The notes under the pieces were generated by a model that saw only the letters and a program-made list of their open reading frames with translations, searched no databases and was not told the origin of the DNA. From assembly GCA_964452185.1 (NCBI GenBank), contig CAYVKO010000001.1:27413-91412 (forward strand): DNA of 64,000 nt, written 5' to 3'. Of the stretch, positions 1-8,501 are shown piece by piece. Made by a program: the position numbers and the translations under genes. This DNA is from SW-6-46-9 sp964452185. GTDB lineage: Bacteria > Patescibacteriota > Minisyncoccia > Phycocordibacterales > SW-6-46-9. Each line of letters opens with the position of its first letter. Position 1 is the stretch's first letter.

Positions 1-285
1 GGGATGCGTCGAGCTGTTACGGACGGCACAGCTTCGGGTCTTGATGCTGGTTTTGTGGAAATAGCTGCCAAGACAGGTACTGCAGAACTTGGAGGCAAGG
101 AGGCTGGAGTTAACTCGTGGGTAATAGGATTTTTCCCGTATGATAACCCTCGATTTGCTTTCACGGTAGTGATGGCTGACGGCCCTCGGTCTAACGTGAT
201 TGGTGGAGTGTATGTGATGCGGCGGTTGGTTAATTGGATGCAGCAAAACCGCTCGTCGTATCTTCAACCTGCGTCTAGTGAGTAG
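1..285 (+). CDS. Penicillin-binding protein transpeptidase domain, C-terminal end (5' truncated)
   Basis: Only the last 95 codons are in the window; the reading frame is open to the left edge, so the gene begins outside. The visible part carries the KTGTAE box, the KTG motif of serine transpeptidases that lines the active site opposite the SxxK and SxN motifs (both upstream, not seen). The following segment, with NSWVIGFFPYDNPRFAFTVV, is the usual beta-strand end of a class B enzyme that cross-links peptidoglycan outside the membrane. Which PBP class it belongs to (elongation or division) cannot be decided from this fragment. It ends about 90 bp before greA. Confidence 0.85.
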   Translation, partial: GMRRAVTDGTASGLDAGFVEIAAKTGTAELGGKEAGVNSWVIGFFPYDNPRFAFTVVMADGPRSNVIGGVYVMRRLVNWMQQNRSSYLQPASSE

Positions 286-372
286 AGACTACTTTCGTCA
301 TACTTGTCAACAAAAGTTTTGTATATCATACGTCATACTTAATAATGTTTATGGTTAACAAACTGAATTCAA

Positions 373-846
373 ATGACTGAAAAAGATCAAAAAAAATACA
401 TCACAAAAGAAAAGCGAGAAGAACTTAAAGAGGAACTTGACCATTTAACTAACACTCGCCGAGGAGAAATAGCGAAAGAGATAGAACGAGCTAAGGAAAT
501 GGGGGACTTATCTGAAAATGCAGAGTATCAACAGGCGAGAGCAGACCAAGCCAATCTTGAAGGTCGTATTTCCGAAATAAAAGAAATACTTAAAACAGCA
601 GAAATAGTAGAGCATAAAAATTCTGGCGTTGTTGAGGTAGGCTCTTCAGTAACAGTCAGAAAAAAACACAGCTCAAAAGAAACTACGTATCACATCGTTG
701 GTTCCGAGGAAACTAATATGGAAACAGGCCATATATCTCATACATCACCGCTTGGCGAAGCGTTAATGGGACACGGTCCGGGCGATACAGTTGAACTTGA
801 AACGCCAGGAGGTGAGGTTGTCTATCACATAGAGGATGTGGAATAA
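373..846 (+). CDS. greA: Transcription elongation factor GreA
   Basis: A 157-residue protein of normal GreA length. GreA enters the secondary channel of RNA polymerase and stimulates cleavage of backtracked RNA. The N-terminal coiled coil (about residues 10-75) contains the tip motif GDLSENAEYQ with the acidic residues that act in cleavage. The C-terminal FKBP-like domain (about 80-157) ends with the usual SPLGEALMGHGPGDTVE pattern. The ATG at 373 has no clear Shine-Dalgarno sequence. lysS follows after 32 bp but appears to have its own -10 box, so the two need not be one transcript. Confidence 0.97.
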   Translation: MTEKDQKKYITKEKREELKEELDHLTNTRRGEIAKEIERAKEMGDLSENAEYQQARADQANLEGRISEIKEILKTAEIVEHKNSGVVEVGSSVTVRKKHSSKETTYHIVGSEETNMETGHISHTSPLGEALMGHGPGDTVELETPGGEVVYHIEDVE

Positions 847-864
847 AAAGTGGTAAAAGTGCGT

Positions 865-870
865 TATAAT
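865..870 (+). promoter_or_regulatory. -10 box (TATAAT) just ahead of lysS
   Basis: A perfect TATAAT ends 8 nt before the lysS ATG at 879. With a usual 6-7 nt to the start point, transcription would begin at or within 1-3 nt of the ATG, giving a leaderless message. No good -35 hexamer is visible at 16-18 bp upstream. Confidence 0.5.
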
Positions 871-878
871 AACTACAT

Positions 879-2342
879 ATGGCATCAATAGAAGAGCTTC
901 GAAAAGAGCGTCAAAATAAACGTCGTCTTATCGAGGACGCCGGCAAGGATGTGTATCCGATTTCAACTCAGCGTACACACTCTGTTGAGCAGATCACCCA
1001 AGACTTTTCAGGCTTTTCGGATGCAGGTGAGTTACTTTGGATAGCAGGCCGTATTCTCTCTGTTCGGGAGCACGGCAGCGTTGTATTTTTTGATATCTTT
1101 GATGGTACAGACGAAATACAAGTGGTTTTAAAGGAGGATGAAGTAGAGCCAGAAGCAGATTTTGAACTTTTTGTAGATGCTGTAGATATAGGTGATTTTG
1201 TGGAAGTTAAAGGAGTGCCGGATACCACAAGAACAGGCCAAGAATCCATAATGGCAAGTCAGTGGGATATGTTGGCAAAGGCGATTCGACCTATACCTAC
1301 TCAGTGGGATGGCCTTGAAGATACAGAAACTCGTTTACGAAAACGGTATATAGATATACTGATGAATGATGAAGCTCGAGATTTGGTTGAGAAACGTAGT
1401 CAGTTTTGGAGGGCTATCAGAGAGTTTATGGAGGAGTCTGACTTTCTTGAAGTGCAAACACCAATATTGGAAACTACTCCAGGTGGGGCTGATGCTAGGG
1501 CGTTTAAGTCTCACCACAATGCGTTAGATATGGATGTGTACCTGCGGATTTCAGCTGGTGAGTTGTGGCAAAAGCGGCTTTTGGTGGCTGGATTTGAAAA
1601 GGTGTTCGAAGTCGGGCGGGTGTTTAGAAATGAGGGAATTTCAGCCGAACATGCCCAAGATTATATGCAAATGGAGTTTTACTGGGCATACGCAGATCAT
1701 GAGGACGGCATGGAATTTACTCGTGATCTGTACCGGCACATAGCTAAAGAAACGTTTGACACCCTTACTTTCTCCATTCGAGGACATGAAGTTGACTTAG
1801 GTAAGGAATGGCAGCGTATTGACTATGTAGACACTGTTAAGGAAAAGATGGGGGTTGATATAAAAAATGCTTCACTAGAAGAGGTAAAGCAAGCATTGGA
1901 TGAGAATGGAATAAACTACGATGAAGATATTAATAAGGTTCGGGCTGTCGATATATTATGGAAGCGTTGCCGTAAGCAGATATCTGGCCCAGGTTTTCTT
2001 GTTAATGTACCAAAAAGTCTCTCTCCGCTGGCTAAAACCAGTGATGAAGATGAATCTACTGTTGCACAGTTTCAACCTATTATAGCCGGTAGCGAGGTTG
2101 GTAAAGGCTACAGTGAGTTAAATGATCCGCGAGAGCAAGCCAAGCGATTTGAGAAACAAGAAGAGCTCAGGAAGGAAGGTGACGAAGAGGCGCAGCGATT
2201 CGATCATGATTTTGTAGAGGCGTTGGAACATGGAATGCCTCCTGCTTGCGGTTTTGGAGTTAGTGAACGACTATTTGCTTTCTTGATGGATCTACCTATT
2301 CGAGAAGCACAGATATTTCCACTGCTTAAGCCCAAGGAGTAA
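879..2342 (+). CDS. lysS: Lysyl-tRNA synthetase, class II
   Basis: A 487-residue class II LysRS, which charges tRNA-Lys with lysine using ATP. An N-terminal OB-fold anticodon-binding domain (about 50-140) is followed by the class II core: motif 1 around the LEVQTPIL segment, motif 2 in the VFEVGRVFRNEGISAEHAQDYMQMEFYWAY region with its conserved Arg and Glu, and motif 3 near the C-terminus in GFGVSERL, where a Glu replaces the more usual Asp before Arg. Length is normal for bacteria. The substrate tRNA-Lys(CUU) is encoded at 9009-9082. Confidence 0.96.
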   Translation: MASIEELRKERQNKRRLIEDAGKDVYPISTQRTHSVEQITQDFSGFSDAGELLWIAGRILSVREHGSVVFFDIFDGTDEIQVVLKEDEVEPEADFELFVDAVDIGDFVEVKGVPDTTRTGQESIMASQWDMLAKAIRPIPTQWDGLEDTETRLRKRYIDILMNDEARDLVEKRSQFWRAIREFMEESDFLEVQTPILETTPGGADARAFKSHHNALDMDVYLRISAGELWQKRLLVAGFEKVFEVGRVFRNEGISAEHAQDYMQMEFYWAYADHEDGMEFTRDLYRHIAKETFDTLTFSIRGHEVDLGKEWQRIDYVDTVKEKMGVDIKNASLEEVKQALDENGINYDEDINKVRAVDILWKRCRKQISGPGFLVNVPKSLSPLAKTSDEDESTVAQFQPIIAGSEVGKGYSELNDPREQAKRFEKQEELRKEGDEEAQRFDHDFVEALEHGMPPACGFGVSERLFAFLMDLPIREAQIFPLLKPKE

Positions 2343-2386
2343 AACTTTTTAGGTTTTGTCGTATATATGTCACTTACAAAAAGACA

Positions 2387-2420
2387 TTATTAAAAGACAA
2401 AAACTTGTCTTTTAATAATT
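2387..2420. repeat. Perfect 15-bp AT-rich hairpin after lysS
   Basis: Left arm 2387-2401 and right arm 2406-2420 are exact reverse complements around the loop AAAC. It lies 45 bp after lysS. There is no T-run after the right arm, so it is not a classical rho-independent terminator, but it could protect or end the lysS message. Confidence 0.6.
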
Positions 2421-2480
2421 CATTGTGTTGTCGCTTGCTTGTCTAAAGTGTAAATAAAAGACATCAAGGTATGTCCTTTA

Positions 2481-2509
2481 CAGCCGCTTGTTCTAAGCGG
2501 CTGTTTTTA
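2481..2509 (+). terminator. Rho-independent terminator after lysS
   Basis: A 9-bp GC-rich stem (CAGCCGCTT / AAGCGGCTG) with a 5-nt loop is followed directly by TTTTT. It closes the lysS transcript before the promoter at 2511. Confidence 0.85.
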
Positions 2510-2510
2510 C

Positions 2511-2538
2511 TTGACTGAGGGGCTAATACGAGTATTAT
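2511..2538 (+). promoter_or_regulatory. Sigma-70 type promoter for the peptidoglycan-binding protein gene
   Basis: TTGACT (2511-2516), a 16-bp spacer and TATTAT (2533-2538). The start point would be near 2545, about 50 nt before the ATG at 2596. It comes immediately after the lysS terminator. Confidence 0.6.
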
Positions 2539-2595
2539 TTCAGTACACAAGTAGATAGATTTAGCAATCATAATAATACTCCCAAACGCAAATAT

Positions 2596-4002
2596 ATGTC
2601 CCACATCACACACACAGAAACAGAGAGCGAATCTTCGACTAGCACAACAAGTTGGGTGCTGGCACTTTCGGCGTTGCTTGTTACAGCTGTCGTGGTGGTG
2701 TTTGGGGGTAGTATTAAGACGTTTGCGCAACAAGCATATGGTCAGTATGCAGACTCCTCTCGTATAAGTGCAGATCTTAATGAATCATATTTTTACGACA
2801 CTGCAAACAATAACGACAATGTAGACGGCGATCTTGATGAGGAAGGTGAGCGTTTGGCGCAAGAATCAATGCTTTCACAAAATAATACTGAGGATGAAAC
2901 ATCAGATGATTCGGAGCCTACAACTACCGACAACAATAATAACGAAACAGAAGATGCTGATGACGATGAGGCAACTGAGGAAGCTGAGACCACTGACAGT
3001 ACCACTACCGAATCAGAGCAGTGTAGTCCATTCTTAACAGAAGACTTGCGTATTGACTTTAATAATGATTCAGATGAGGTTCGTAAGTTGCAGACTTTCT
3101 TGAGTACACATGCTGGCTATGACTACGTTCCACGTTCCGGTACTTTTGGATCTGAAACTCTTCGTGCTGTTCAAGCATTCCAATCTCGTCACGCTGGAGA
3201 TGTTCTTGAGCCGTGGGGTTACAGAAGTGATGAAGCAACAGGATATGTATACATTACTACACGACAGAAAATAAATGAGATTTACTGTGAGGAGGAAAAT
3301 AATCTAGATGGTGAGTTTACACTTAGCGAAACCGAGCAGGAAGAAATTGAACAGTATCGACAAAAAATGAATCAGTGGCGTGAACAAGGGGCTGACTTAG
3401 ACACTCCGCAGTACCTTGAAAATTACTATGGTACACAAAACCAAGATACAAGTGCGGTAAATCAGTCCGACACTCCTCAAGAAGATGAAGACCAGGCTCA
3501 GGAACAAGATCAAGGCCAAGGCAGTGAAGCTACCTCTTCGGAGTCTGCAGCTGCTGAAACAGGAGCTGACAGCGCAACCACTACTGCTACTAGCGCCACA
3601 ACTACCCAGGAGGAACCAAGTCTTTTCGAGCAATTCATTAACTTCTTTACGGGAGATGATGAAGAAGGTGCAACCAGCACTGAAAACGCCACAACCAGCG
3701 AAGAGGATACAGCCACTAGCTCTGATGATACAGAAACGGAAGCCACAACTACTACGGAAGATGGGACTTCCGGCACTAATACCGCAACATCGGCTACAGG
3801 GTCTGTAGCGGTTGGCAGCATTGATCAAATGGCTGCAGGCGTTTATAACGGCATAAACACAGCCTTTAACTTCCTCCTGTCTCCAACCTTTCTTTTGATA
3901 CTTCTTGGAGTGTTGGTACTACTGCTCGTGATTACTCTTCTGTCAGGAACTAAAGAAGAAGAAATGGAACAACAAGATTCGGTACAAGCAGAGCAGGCGT
4001 AA
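2596..4002 (+). CDS. Membrane-anchored peptidoglycan-binding domain protein with low-complexity linkers
   Basis: A 468-residue envelope protein. A hydrophobic segment at about residues 19-38 anchors or exports it. An Asp/Glu/Thr-rich stretch follows (about 55-145). A peptidoglycan-binding type 1-like domain lies at about 150-230 (DSDEVRKLQTFLSTHAGYDY, then GTFGSETLRAVQAFQ), the pattern of PG_binding_1 domains. After a second Ser/Thr/Glu-rich stalk there is another strong hydrophobic helix at about 425-449 and a short acidic tail. Both ends can therefore be membrane-embedded with the wall-binding domain between them. The exact role is unknown; a wall tether for the cell surface is the likely reading. 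The low-complexity DNA produces several open antisense frames that should be ignored. Confidence 0.8.
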   Translation: MSHITHTETESESSTSTTSWVLALSALLVTAVVVVFGGSIKTFAQQAYGQYADSSRISADLNESYFYDTANNNDNVDGDLDEEGERLAQESMLSQNNTEDETSDDSEPTTTDNNNNETEDADDDEATEEAETTDSTTTESEQCSPFLTEDLRIDFNNDSDEVRKLQTFLSTHAGYDYVPRSGTFGSETLRAVQAFQSRHAGDVLEPWGYRSDEATGYVYITTRQKINEIYCEEENNLDGEFTLSETEQEEIEQYRQKMNQWREQGADLDTPQYLENYYGTQNQDTSAVNQSDTPQEDEDQAQEQDQGQGSEATSSESAAAETGADSATTTATSATTTQEEPSLFEQFINFFTGDDEEGATSTENATTSEEDTATSSDDTETEATTTTEDGTSGTNTATSATGSVAVGSIDQMAAGVYNGINTAFNFLLSPTFLLILLGVLVLLLVITLLSGTKEEEMEQQDSVQAEQA

Positions 4003-4091
4003 CTTGGTTGAAGATAGGAAAAAACTCCTCTAATTTTTAGTAAAGTTAAAAAGCGGTACAAACCTTTCCACATAATTTTTAGGCAGTACGG

Positions 4092-4097
4092 TATACT
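4092..4097 (+). promoter_or_regulatory. -10 box (TATACT) 4 nt before the methyltransferase start
   Basis: TATACT ends at 4097 and the ATG is at 4102, so any transcript from it would start inside or at the start codon. A second candidate start, ATG 4111 (the fourth codon), would then suit a leaderless message. Confidence 0.4.
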
Positions 4098-4101
4098 ATA
4101 A

Positions 4102-4650
4102 ATGTCGTACATGTCATTTGCTCATCCGCGAAAAAATATTTCTCAGTTCGGTCTCTCTGAAGGTGACCGAGTAGCTGATCTTGGCGCCGGTGCCGGCCAT
4201 TATACGATTGAGGCTGGTAAAAAAGTGGGTGAAAATGGGCAAGTGTATGCTATTGAAATACAAAAGAAGCTAGTATCAAAAGTAGAAAGTGAAGCCAAGG
4301 AGGCAGGTCTTTCTAATGTAGAGGTGATATGGAGTGACCTGGAAGAGGTTGGGGGTAGTACGCTCAAGGACGAAATAATGGATGCAGTTATTGTTTCTAA
4401 TGTGCTGTTTCAGATTACTAACAAATCAACAGTATTACAGGAAGCTAAACGCATTCTTAAGCCCGGAGGAAGGCTACTTCTTGTTGATTGGAGCGAGGCT
4501 CACGGAGGTGTTGGTCCTACACCTGATCATGTCGTTTCAGAGTCTGAAGCTAGAGAGTTATGTGAAAAGGCTGGCTTTGCTGCTCGACAGGTCATTTCTC
4601 CCGGCGCTCATCACTACGGTGTAATTTTTCAGAAACCTGATACAGAATAA
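4102..4650 (+). CDS. Class I SAM-dependent methyltransferase
   Basis: A 182-residue methyltransferase. The glycine-rich SAM-binding loop VADLGAGAGHYT is at about residues 23-34, the acidic end of strand 2 is in VYAIEIQ (about 49-55), and the post-motif region KEIMDAVIVSNVLFQ is followed by RILKPGGRLLLVDW (about 120-133), as in the UbiE/Methyltransf_11 group. The substrate cannot be told from sequence. Its stop codon overlaps the ATG of the next gene (TAATG), so the two are translationally coupled. The ATG at 4111 is an alternative start three codons in. Confidence 0.85.
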   Translation: MSYMSFAHPRKNISQFGLSEGDRVADLGAGAGHYTIEAGKKVGENGQVYAIEIQKKLVSKVESEAKEAGLSNVEVIWSDLEEVGGSTLKDEIMDAVIVSNVLFQITNKSTVLQEAKRILKPGGRLLLVDWSEAHGGVGPTPDHVVSESEARELCEKAGFAARQVISPGAHHYGVIFQKPDTE

Positions 4651-5963
4651 TGAATGATTTCAGTACATTTCAGGCTATCTTTTTGGCCTTGTTTATAGTT
4701 TTTGCTGTTGCCGGAGTTGCTGTTTTTGCTACTGGCCAGTTGACGCAAACACCTAGTGATCAAGCCCCTGTATCTTTTGAGATTTGGGGGACGATTGACA
4801 AGAATTCATTTAATGAAGTGATGGAGGCTGGTGGTGTAACTGATAATGAAAGTATTAGTACCTCATACACTAACGTAGATGGTTCTAATTTCCACTCACG
4901 ACTAGTTAATGCATTAGCGCGAGGCGAAGGGCCTGATGTTGTACTTGTTCCTCATACGCGCTTGTTAGAGCTTCAAGACTTCTTGGCCACAGTTGGGTCG
5001 GATTTTTATTCTGATCGGCAGTTCAGAGATACTTTTGTTGAAGGTAGTGAAATATTCTTGCAACCAAATGGGATAGCTGCATTACCTTTTGCTATGGATC
5101 CAATGGTAATGTACTGGAATCGCGATCTTTTATCTAATGCTGGATTTGTTTCTCCGCCTGAGTATTGGGGAGACGTGTCGGAGTATGTAAATAGAATTAC
5201 AGAAGTGGATGAAGTCGGCGACATCAACCGATCAGCTATAGCTTTAGGCACAAGCCAAAACATACCCAGTACCAAAGCTATTTTGTCTTCGTTAATTATG
5301 GAGGCTGGTAATCCAATTGTGCGCCAATCTTCAGACAACACTTACTCAAGTGTACTTTCTCAAAATTCTGATCAGTCATCATCTCCAGCCGGAGCAGCAC
5401 TACGGCTGTACACGCAGTACGCTGATCCTGTGAACGAATCTTACACCTGGAATAGTTCACTCCCTTCAGCTCGCCGAGCTTTTACTTCTGGTCAGGTGGC
5501 TATGTACTTTGATAACGGACGTGCTATAGATGACATTCGAGCCCAAAATCCCAATCTAAATTTTGATGTTGCTAATATTCCGCAACGCCAAGGTGCTGAA
5601 AACAAACGGACTTTTGCAACGATGTATGGATTCTCTATTTTGAATGATGCATCCAATAAAACAGCTATATTTTCGGCATTGCAACGAATGACAAATTCGA
5701 CAGTAGCTAACGCTATGGTTGATCAAACAAACCTAACTCCGATCAGAAAAGATATAATTGCGGAAGGCCAACCAGATGACCCTCACCAAAGTGCACTTTT
5801 TGATGCTGCAGTAATAGCGAGAGGGTGGTATGATCCTGACCCTGAAGAAACCGAAAGTATTTTTGAGGAAATGGTTCAAGGGGTTACATCCGGTCGGCAG
5901 AGTGTTTCAGGGGCGGTGGGGGATGCTAACGATCGCATAAATGCCCTACTAGAAGGTATGTAA
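4650..5963 (+). CDS. Extracellular solute-binding protein (family 1 type)
   Basis: A 437-residue protein with an N-terminal hydrophobic segment (about 8-30) and no lipobox Cys, so it is probably held by that helix. The rest matches the sugar-type ABC transporter binding-protein fold: ISFEIWG-like first strand (VSFEIWGTID), GEGPDVVLVPHTRLLELQ, then IAALPFAMDPMVMYWNRDLL and GQVAMYFDNG. Ligand unknown; family members bind sugars or oligosaccharides. No permease or ATPase genes are nearby. Instead it leads directly into the pilin array 9 bp downstream, so it may serve as a surface receptor working with those proteins (inference). Confidence 0.8.
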   Translation: MNDFSTFQAIFLALFIVFAVAGVAVFATGQLTQTPSDQAPVSFEIWGTIDKNSFNEVMEAGGVTDNESISTSYTNVDGSNFHSRLVNALARGEGPDVVLVPHTRLLELQDFLATVGSDFYSDRQFRDTFVEGSEIFLQPNGIAALPFAMDPMVMYWNRDLLSNAGFVSPPEYWGDVSEYVNRITEVDEVGDINRSAIALGTSQNIPSTKAILSSLIMEAGNPIVRQSSDNTYSSVLSQNSDQSSSPAGAALRLYTQYADPVNESYTWNSSLPSARRAFTSGQVAMYFDNGRAIDDIRAQNPNLNFDVANIPQRQGAENKRTFATMYGFSILNDASNKTAIFSALQRMTNSTVANAMVDQTNLTPIRKDIIAEGQPDDPHQSALFDAAVIARGWYDPDPEETESIFEEMVQGVTSGRQSVSGAVGDANDRINALLEGM

Positions 5964-5972
5964 CGCATAATT

Positions 5973-6395
5973 ATGAAGATATTAAATACGTACACTAGTT
6001 TTTTTTATGGCATTTTTTACTCTCTGTTAGTTTTCTTGCTGCCGGTAGTTGTTCATGCTCAGGGCGGGGTGGTTCCATGCGGAGGGCCGGATTGCGGTTA
6101 TGATGATTTCATGGTTCTTATAAATAATGTTATTGAAACACTGATAGGAATCGCGGTTGCTGTTTCGGCGCTCTTGTTTATGTATGCAGGATTTTTGTAT
6201 CTTACTGCCGGTGGGAACGAAAATCAGGCTGATCGGGCTAAAGATATATTTGGTAACGTAGCCATTGGCTTTGGTATTATATTAGTGGCGTGGCTTGTTG
6301 TGAGTATGATAGTGGGATTATTAACTTCGTGTGACTGGCGGGCAGAAAACAGGGACATAATACCTATTACTTTGGAGACGGAAGACTGCGGCTAG
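5973..6395 (+). CDS. VirB2/TrbC-like (T4SS) pilin, copy 1
   Basis: A 140-residue protein with a signal peptide cleaved probably at VHA|Q (about residue 29), then two hydrophobic helices (about 55-75 and 88-110) linked by the short basic-acidic turn FLYLTAGGNENQADRAKD. This layout is that of VirB2/TrbC-like pilin subunits widespread in Patescibacteria. This copy is unusual in having cysteines before (PCGGPDCG) and after (TSCDW, EDCG) the helices, which could form disulfides outside the cell. It is the first of six tandem copies. Confidence 0.75.
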   Translation: MKILNTYTSFFYGIFYSLLVFLLPVVVHAQGGVVPCGGPDCGYDDFMVLINNVIETLIGIAVAVSALLFMYAGFLYLTAGGNENQADRAKDIFGNVAIGFGIILVAWLVVSMIVGLLTSCDWRAENRDIIPITLETEDCG

Positions 6396-6412
6396 AATAA
6401 GCATCAAAATAA

Positions 6413-6793
6413 ATGAAACATATATACACCTACATAACTCTTTGGTTGTTAACTGCGTTACTTTCAGTACCTGCAACCACTCAAGCTCAGTGCACAGGCC
6501 CTGGTGGTAATCCTGTAATATGTAATCCGCTTAATTCAAGCGATGTAACAGGCCTTATTTCTGATATCATCAGTGCTGTACTTATTCTCTCTGTACCGGT
6601 AATTGTGCTTTTTATCATTTATGCCGGCTTCCTTTTTGTAACGGCTGGCGGTGATGAGCGGCAGATCGAGACTGCGAAAAAAACTGCTTTATACACAGTT
6701 ATAGGAGCGGCTATAATACTTGGTGCGGAACTTATTTCAACCATTCTTGCACAAACTGCAGTTAATCTAGGTGCCGACATATCGACTGACTAG
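6413..6793 (+). CDS. VirB2/TrbC-like (T4SS) pilin, copy 2
   Basis: 126 residues: signal peptide (likely cut at TQA|Q, about 25), a short cysteine-containing segment (QCTGPGG, VICNP), then two transmembrane helices (about 52-74 and 88-112) joined by FLFVTAGGDERQIETAKK. The GG-D/N-E-x-Q turn matches copy 1, and these two form the cysteine-bearing subgroup. No Shine-Dalgarno is visible before the ATG (context ATAAATG). Confidence 0.75.
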   Translation: MKHIYTYITLWLLTALLSVPATTQAQCTGPGGNPVICNPLNSSDVTGLISDIISAVLILSVPVIVLFIIYAGFLFVTAGGDERQIETAKKTALYTVIGAAIILGAELISTILAQTAVNLGADISTD

Positions 6794-6805
6794 TAAAAGT
6801 ACGCT

Positions 6806-7156
6806 ATGCCAAAAAAATTAAAATTAAATAGTTCTTATCTCTACTTTTCTACGCTTTTGCATTTGTTACTGATTTTGGGGGTTTGGGGAGTACCTCTTAC
6901 AGCTTCAGCACAACAGGATTTTAAATCAGTAGTTGGAGACATCACTGATATTCTCTTATCACTCGTACCTTTGCTATCCAGCGTGGCTTTATTGCTGTTT
7001 TTCTGGGGGATGGCTGACTACATATTTCGAGCCGGGAATGAACGAGCAACTGAAGATGGTCGGCAGCGAATGATCTGGGGGATTGTGGGATTATTCTCGA
7101 TTGCAGCGGTGTGGGGGATAATCAGATTAGTGGGAGGTACTTTTGCTTTGATTTAA
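6806..7156 (+). CDS. VirB2/TrbC-like (T4SS) pilin, copy 3
   Basis: 116 residues. Signal peptide ends near TASA|QQD (about 34). Helix 1 (about 48-68, SLVPLLSSVALLLFFWGMADY) and helix 2 (about 88-110, MIWGIVGLFSIAAVWGIIRLV) are joined by IFRAGNERATEDGRQR, the charged turn that varies between copies. No cysteines. It is followed by an 81-bp AT-rich gap that may hold a promoter for the remaining copies. Confidence 0.75.
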   Translation: MPKKLKLNSSYLYFSTLLHLLLILGVWGVPLTASAQQDFKSVVGDITDILLSLVPLLSSVALLLFFWGMADYIFRAGNERATEDGRQRMIWGIVGLFSIAAVWGIIRLVGGTFALI

Positions 7157-7237
7157 TTAAAAGTTGTATCCACATTCTATAATTGCGAATTTTTTAATTG
7201 TGATATACGATAATAAGTACAATAGTTAACATCTTAT

Positions 7238-7618
7238 ATGACGTTAATTCGACGACAATTACAACTATTCTCTCTTTTTGCTCTTGTTGTTGTAGGTATA
7301 CCTGAAGTGGCAATCGCCCAAGAAGGTAACTTGAATACGTTGATAAGCTCACTGAATGATATAGTGCAGCAACTTATCCCGTTGGTTGCTAGCATGGCTC
7401 TTCTGGGGTTTTTCTACGGTCTTGCAAAATACATATTTAATGCCGGAGATGAAGAGGCGCAAGATCAAGGGAAGCGGGTCATGATTGGTGGAATTATAGC
7501 GCTGTTCTTGATAGCCTCCATAGGCGGTATAATCGACTTTATAGGTAACGCTCTAGGAATTCCAACCAGTGGAGGAGAGATCACGCCTCCTACAATTAAT
7601 ACTGGTGGGGGAGGATAA
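7238..7618 (+). CDS. VirB2/TrbC-like (T4SS) pilin, copy 4
   Basis: 126 residues with a signal peptide (likely cut at AIA|QEG, about 28), helix 1 (PLVASMALLGFFYGLAKYIF), the turn NAGDEEAQDQGKR and helix 2 (MIGGIIALFLIASIGGIIDFI), then a short Pro/Gly/Thr tail. It is closely similar to copy 5 across both helices (AKYIF-AxDEEAQDxGKR-MIGGIIALFLIA), so the pair looks like a recent duplication. Confidence 0.75.
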   Translation: MTLIRRQLQLFSLFALVVVGIPEVAIAQEGNLNTLISSLNDIVQQLIPLVASMALLGFFYGLAKYIFNAGDEEAQDQGKRVMIGGIIALFLIASIGGIIDFIGNALGIPTSGGEITPPTINTGGGG

Positions 7619-7675
7619 GTTACCTCAAGCCAGTAATGTTATTCACTAAGTTAAATTAGCTTACTAATCATCATT

Positions 7676-8044
7676 ATGAACAAGTATTTAACGAGATTGT
7701 TAGTACCATCGGTGGCTTTTCTGCTTCCGGCAGTTACTTTTGCTCAAAATCTAGGAAACATTGAGGGTATTGTTGAGGGATTGAGGAATGTGGTAAATAC
7801 TCTCATTCCGATCGCAGCGGCTCTAGCTCTTCTAGCTTTCTTCTATGGGCTTGCGAAATACATCTTCCAAGCAGATGACGAAGAGGCGCAAGACAGAGGG
7901 AAGCGTATTATGATCGGCGGTATCATAGCTCTCTTTTTGATTGCTGCTATAGGAGGTATTATTCAATTTATCGGTGAGGCTCTAGGTATTGACACTGACG
8001 GTACGAATATCGACCCTACAGGCATTGATACCGGAGATAACTAA
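7676..8044 (+). CDS. VirB2/TrbC-like (T4SS) pilin, copy 5
   Basis: 122 residues: signal peptide (likely TFA|QNL, about 23), helix 1 (IPIAAALALLAFFYGLAKYI), turn FQADDEEAQDRGKR, helix 2 (MIGGIIALFLIAAIGGIIQF) and an Asp/Thr/Gly-rich tail. Nearest relative in the window is copy 4. As in copies 1-4, predicted cleavage leaves an N-terminal Gln. Confidence 0.75.
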   Translation: MNKYLTRLLVPSVAFLLPAVTFAQNLGNIEGIVEGLRNVVNTLIPIAAALALLAFFYGLAKYIFQADDEEAQDRGKRIMIGGIIALFLIAAIGGIIQFIGEALGIDTDGTNIDPTGIDTGDN

Positions 8045-8148
8045 TAGCTTCAAGGTTTTCTGCCTTAATGTAACTCTCCTTTTAAGGGAGGCGACACAAC
8101 TTAAGTTACCGAGATTATCAAGCACTGATATTTACTGATTGTGCGCTC

Positions 8149-8427
8149 ATGGAAACAACGGCACAAAATATAGTTGCGAATGTATCGACAGAAATTATTA
8201 ACCCGCTTATCATGCTGTTGTTTGCAGCGGCATTAGTGTACTTCATTTACGGAGTTGTGCAATTCATAGCTAATGCAGATAATGAGCAGGCACGCCAGAA
8301 AGGCAAACGGCACTTGATGTATGCAATCCTCGGACTGGTCATTATGGCCGGTGTTTGGGGTATTCTCCAGCTAGTGATTAACACTCTCAACGTAACTCCC
8401 CCAAGTGGATATGAACAATTGAATTAA
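8149..8427 (+). CDS. VirB2/TrbC-like (T4SS) pilin, copy 6, without signal peptide
   Basis: 92 residues. It keeps the two-helix core (IINPLIMLLFAAALVYFIYG and LMYAILGLVIMAGVWGILQL) and the turn ANADNEQARQKGKR but lacks the cleavable signal of copies 1-5, starting directly with METTAQNIVANVS. It may insert without processing or act as a base or cap subunit (inference). It is the last gene before the terminator at 8469. Confidence 0.7.
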   Translation: METTAQNIVANVSTEIINPLIMLLFAAALVYFIYGVVQFIANADNEQARQKGKRHLMYAILGLVIMAGVWGILQLVINTLNVTPPSGYEQLN

Positions 8428-8468
8428 GTGTTGAACAATTAAAAAGTGCAGGGCATACACACCAAGAC

Positions 8469-8492
8469 AAAAAGCGCCTTATGGCGCTTTTT
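8469..8492. terminator. Bidirectional terminator between the pilin operon and the tRNA operon
   Basis: A perfect 10-bp stem (AAAAAGCGCC / GGCGCTTTTT) with loop TTAT. T-runs occur at the 3' side on both strands, so it can stop the rightward pilin transcript and the leftward infB-rbfA-tRNA transcript. Confidence 0.85.
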
Positions 8493-8501
8493 GTTATTTG
8501 A

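Noticed and set aside
2793..3828. Long antisense and shifted frames within the peptidoglycan-binding protein gene, rich in Ser, Val or Thr
   Set aside because: They are by-products of the low-complexity Asp/Glu/Thr coding sequence of the real gene.
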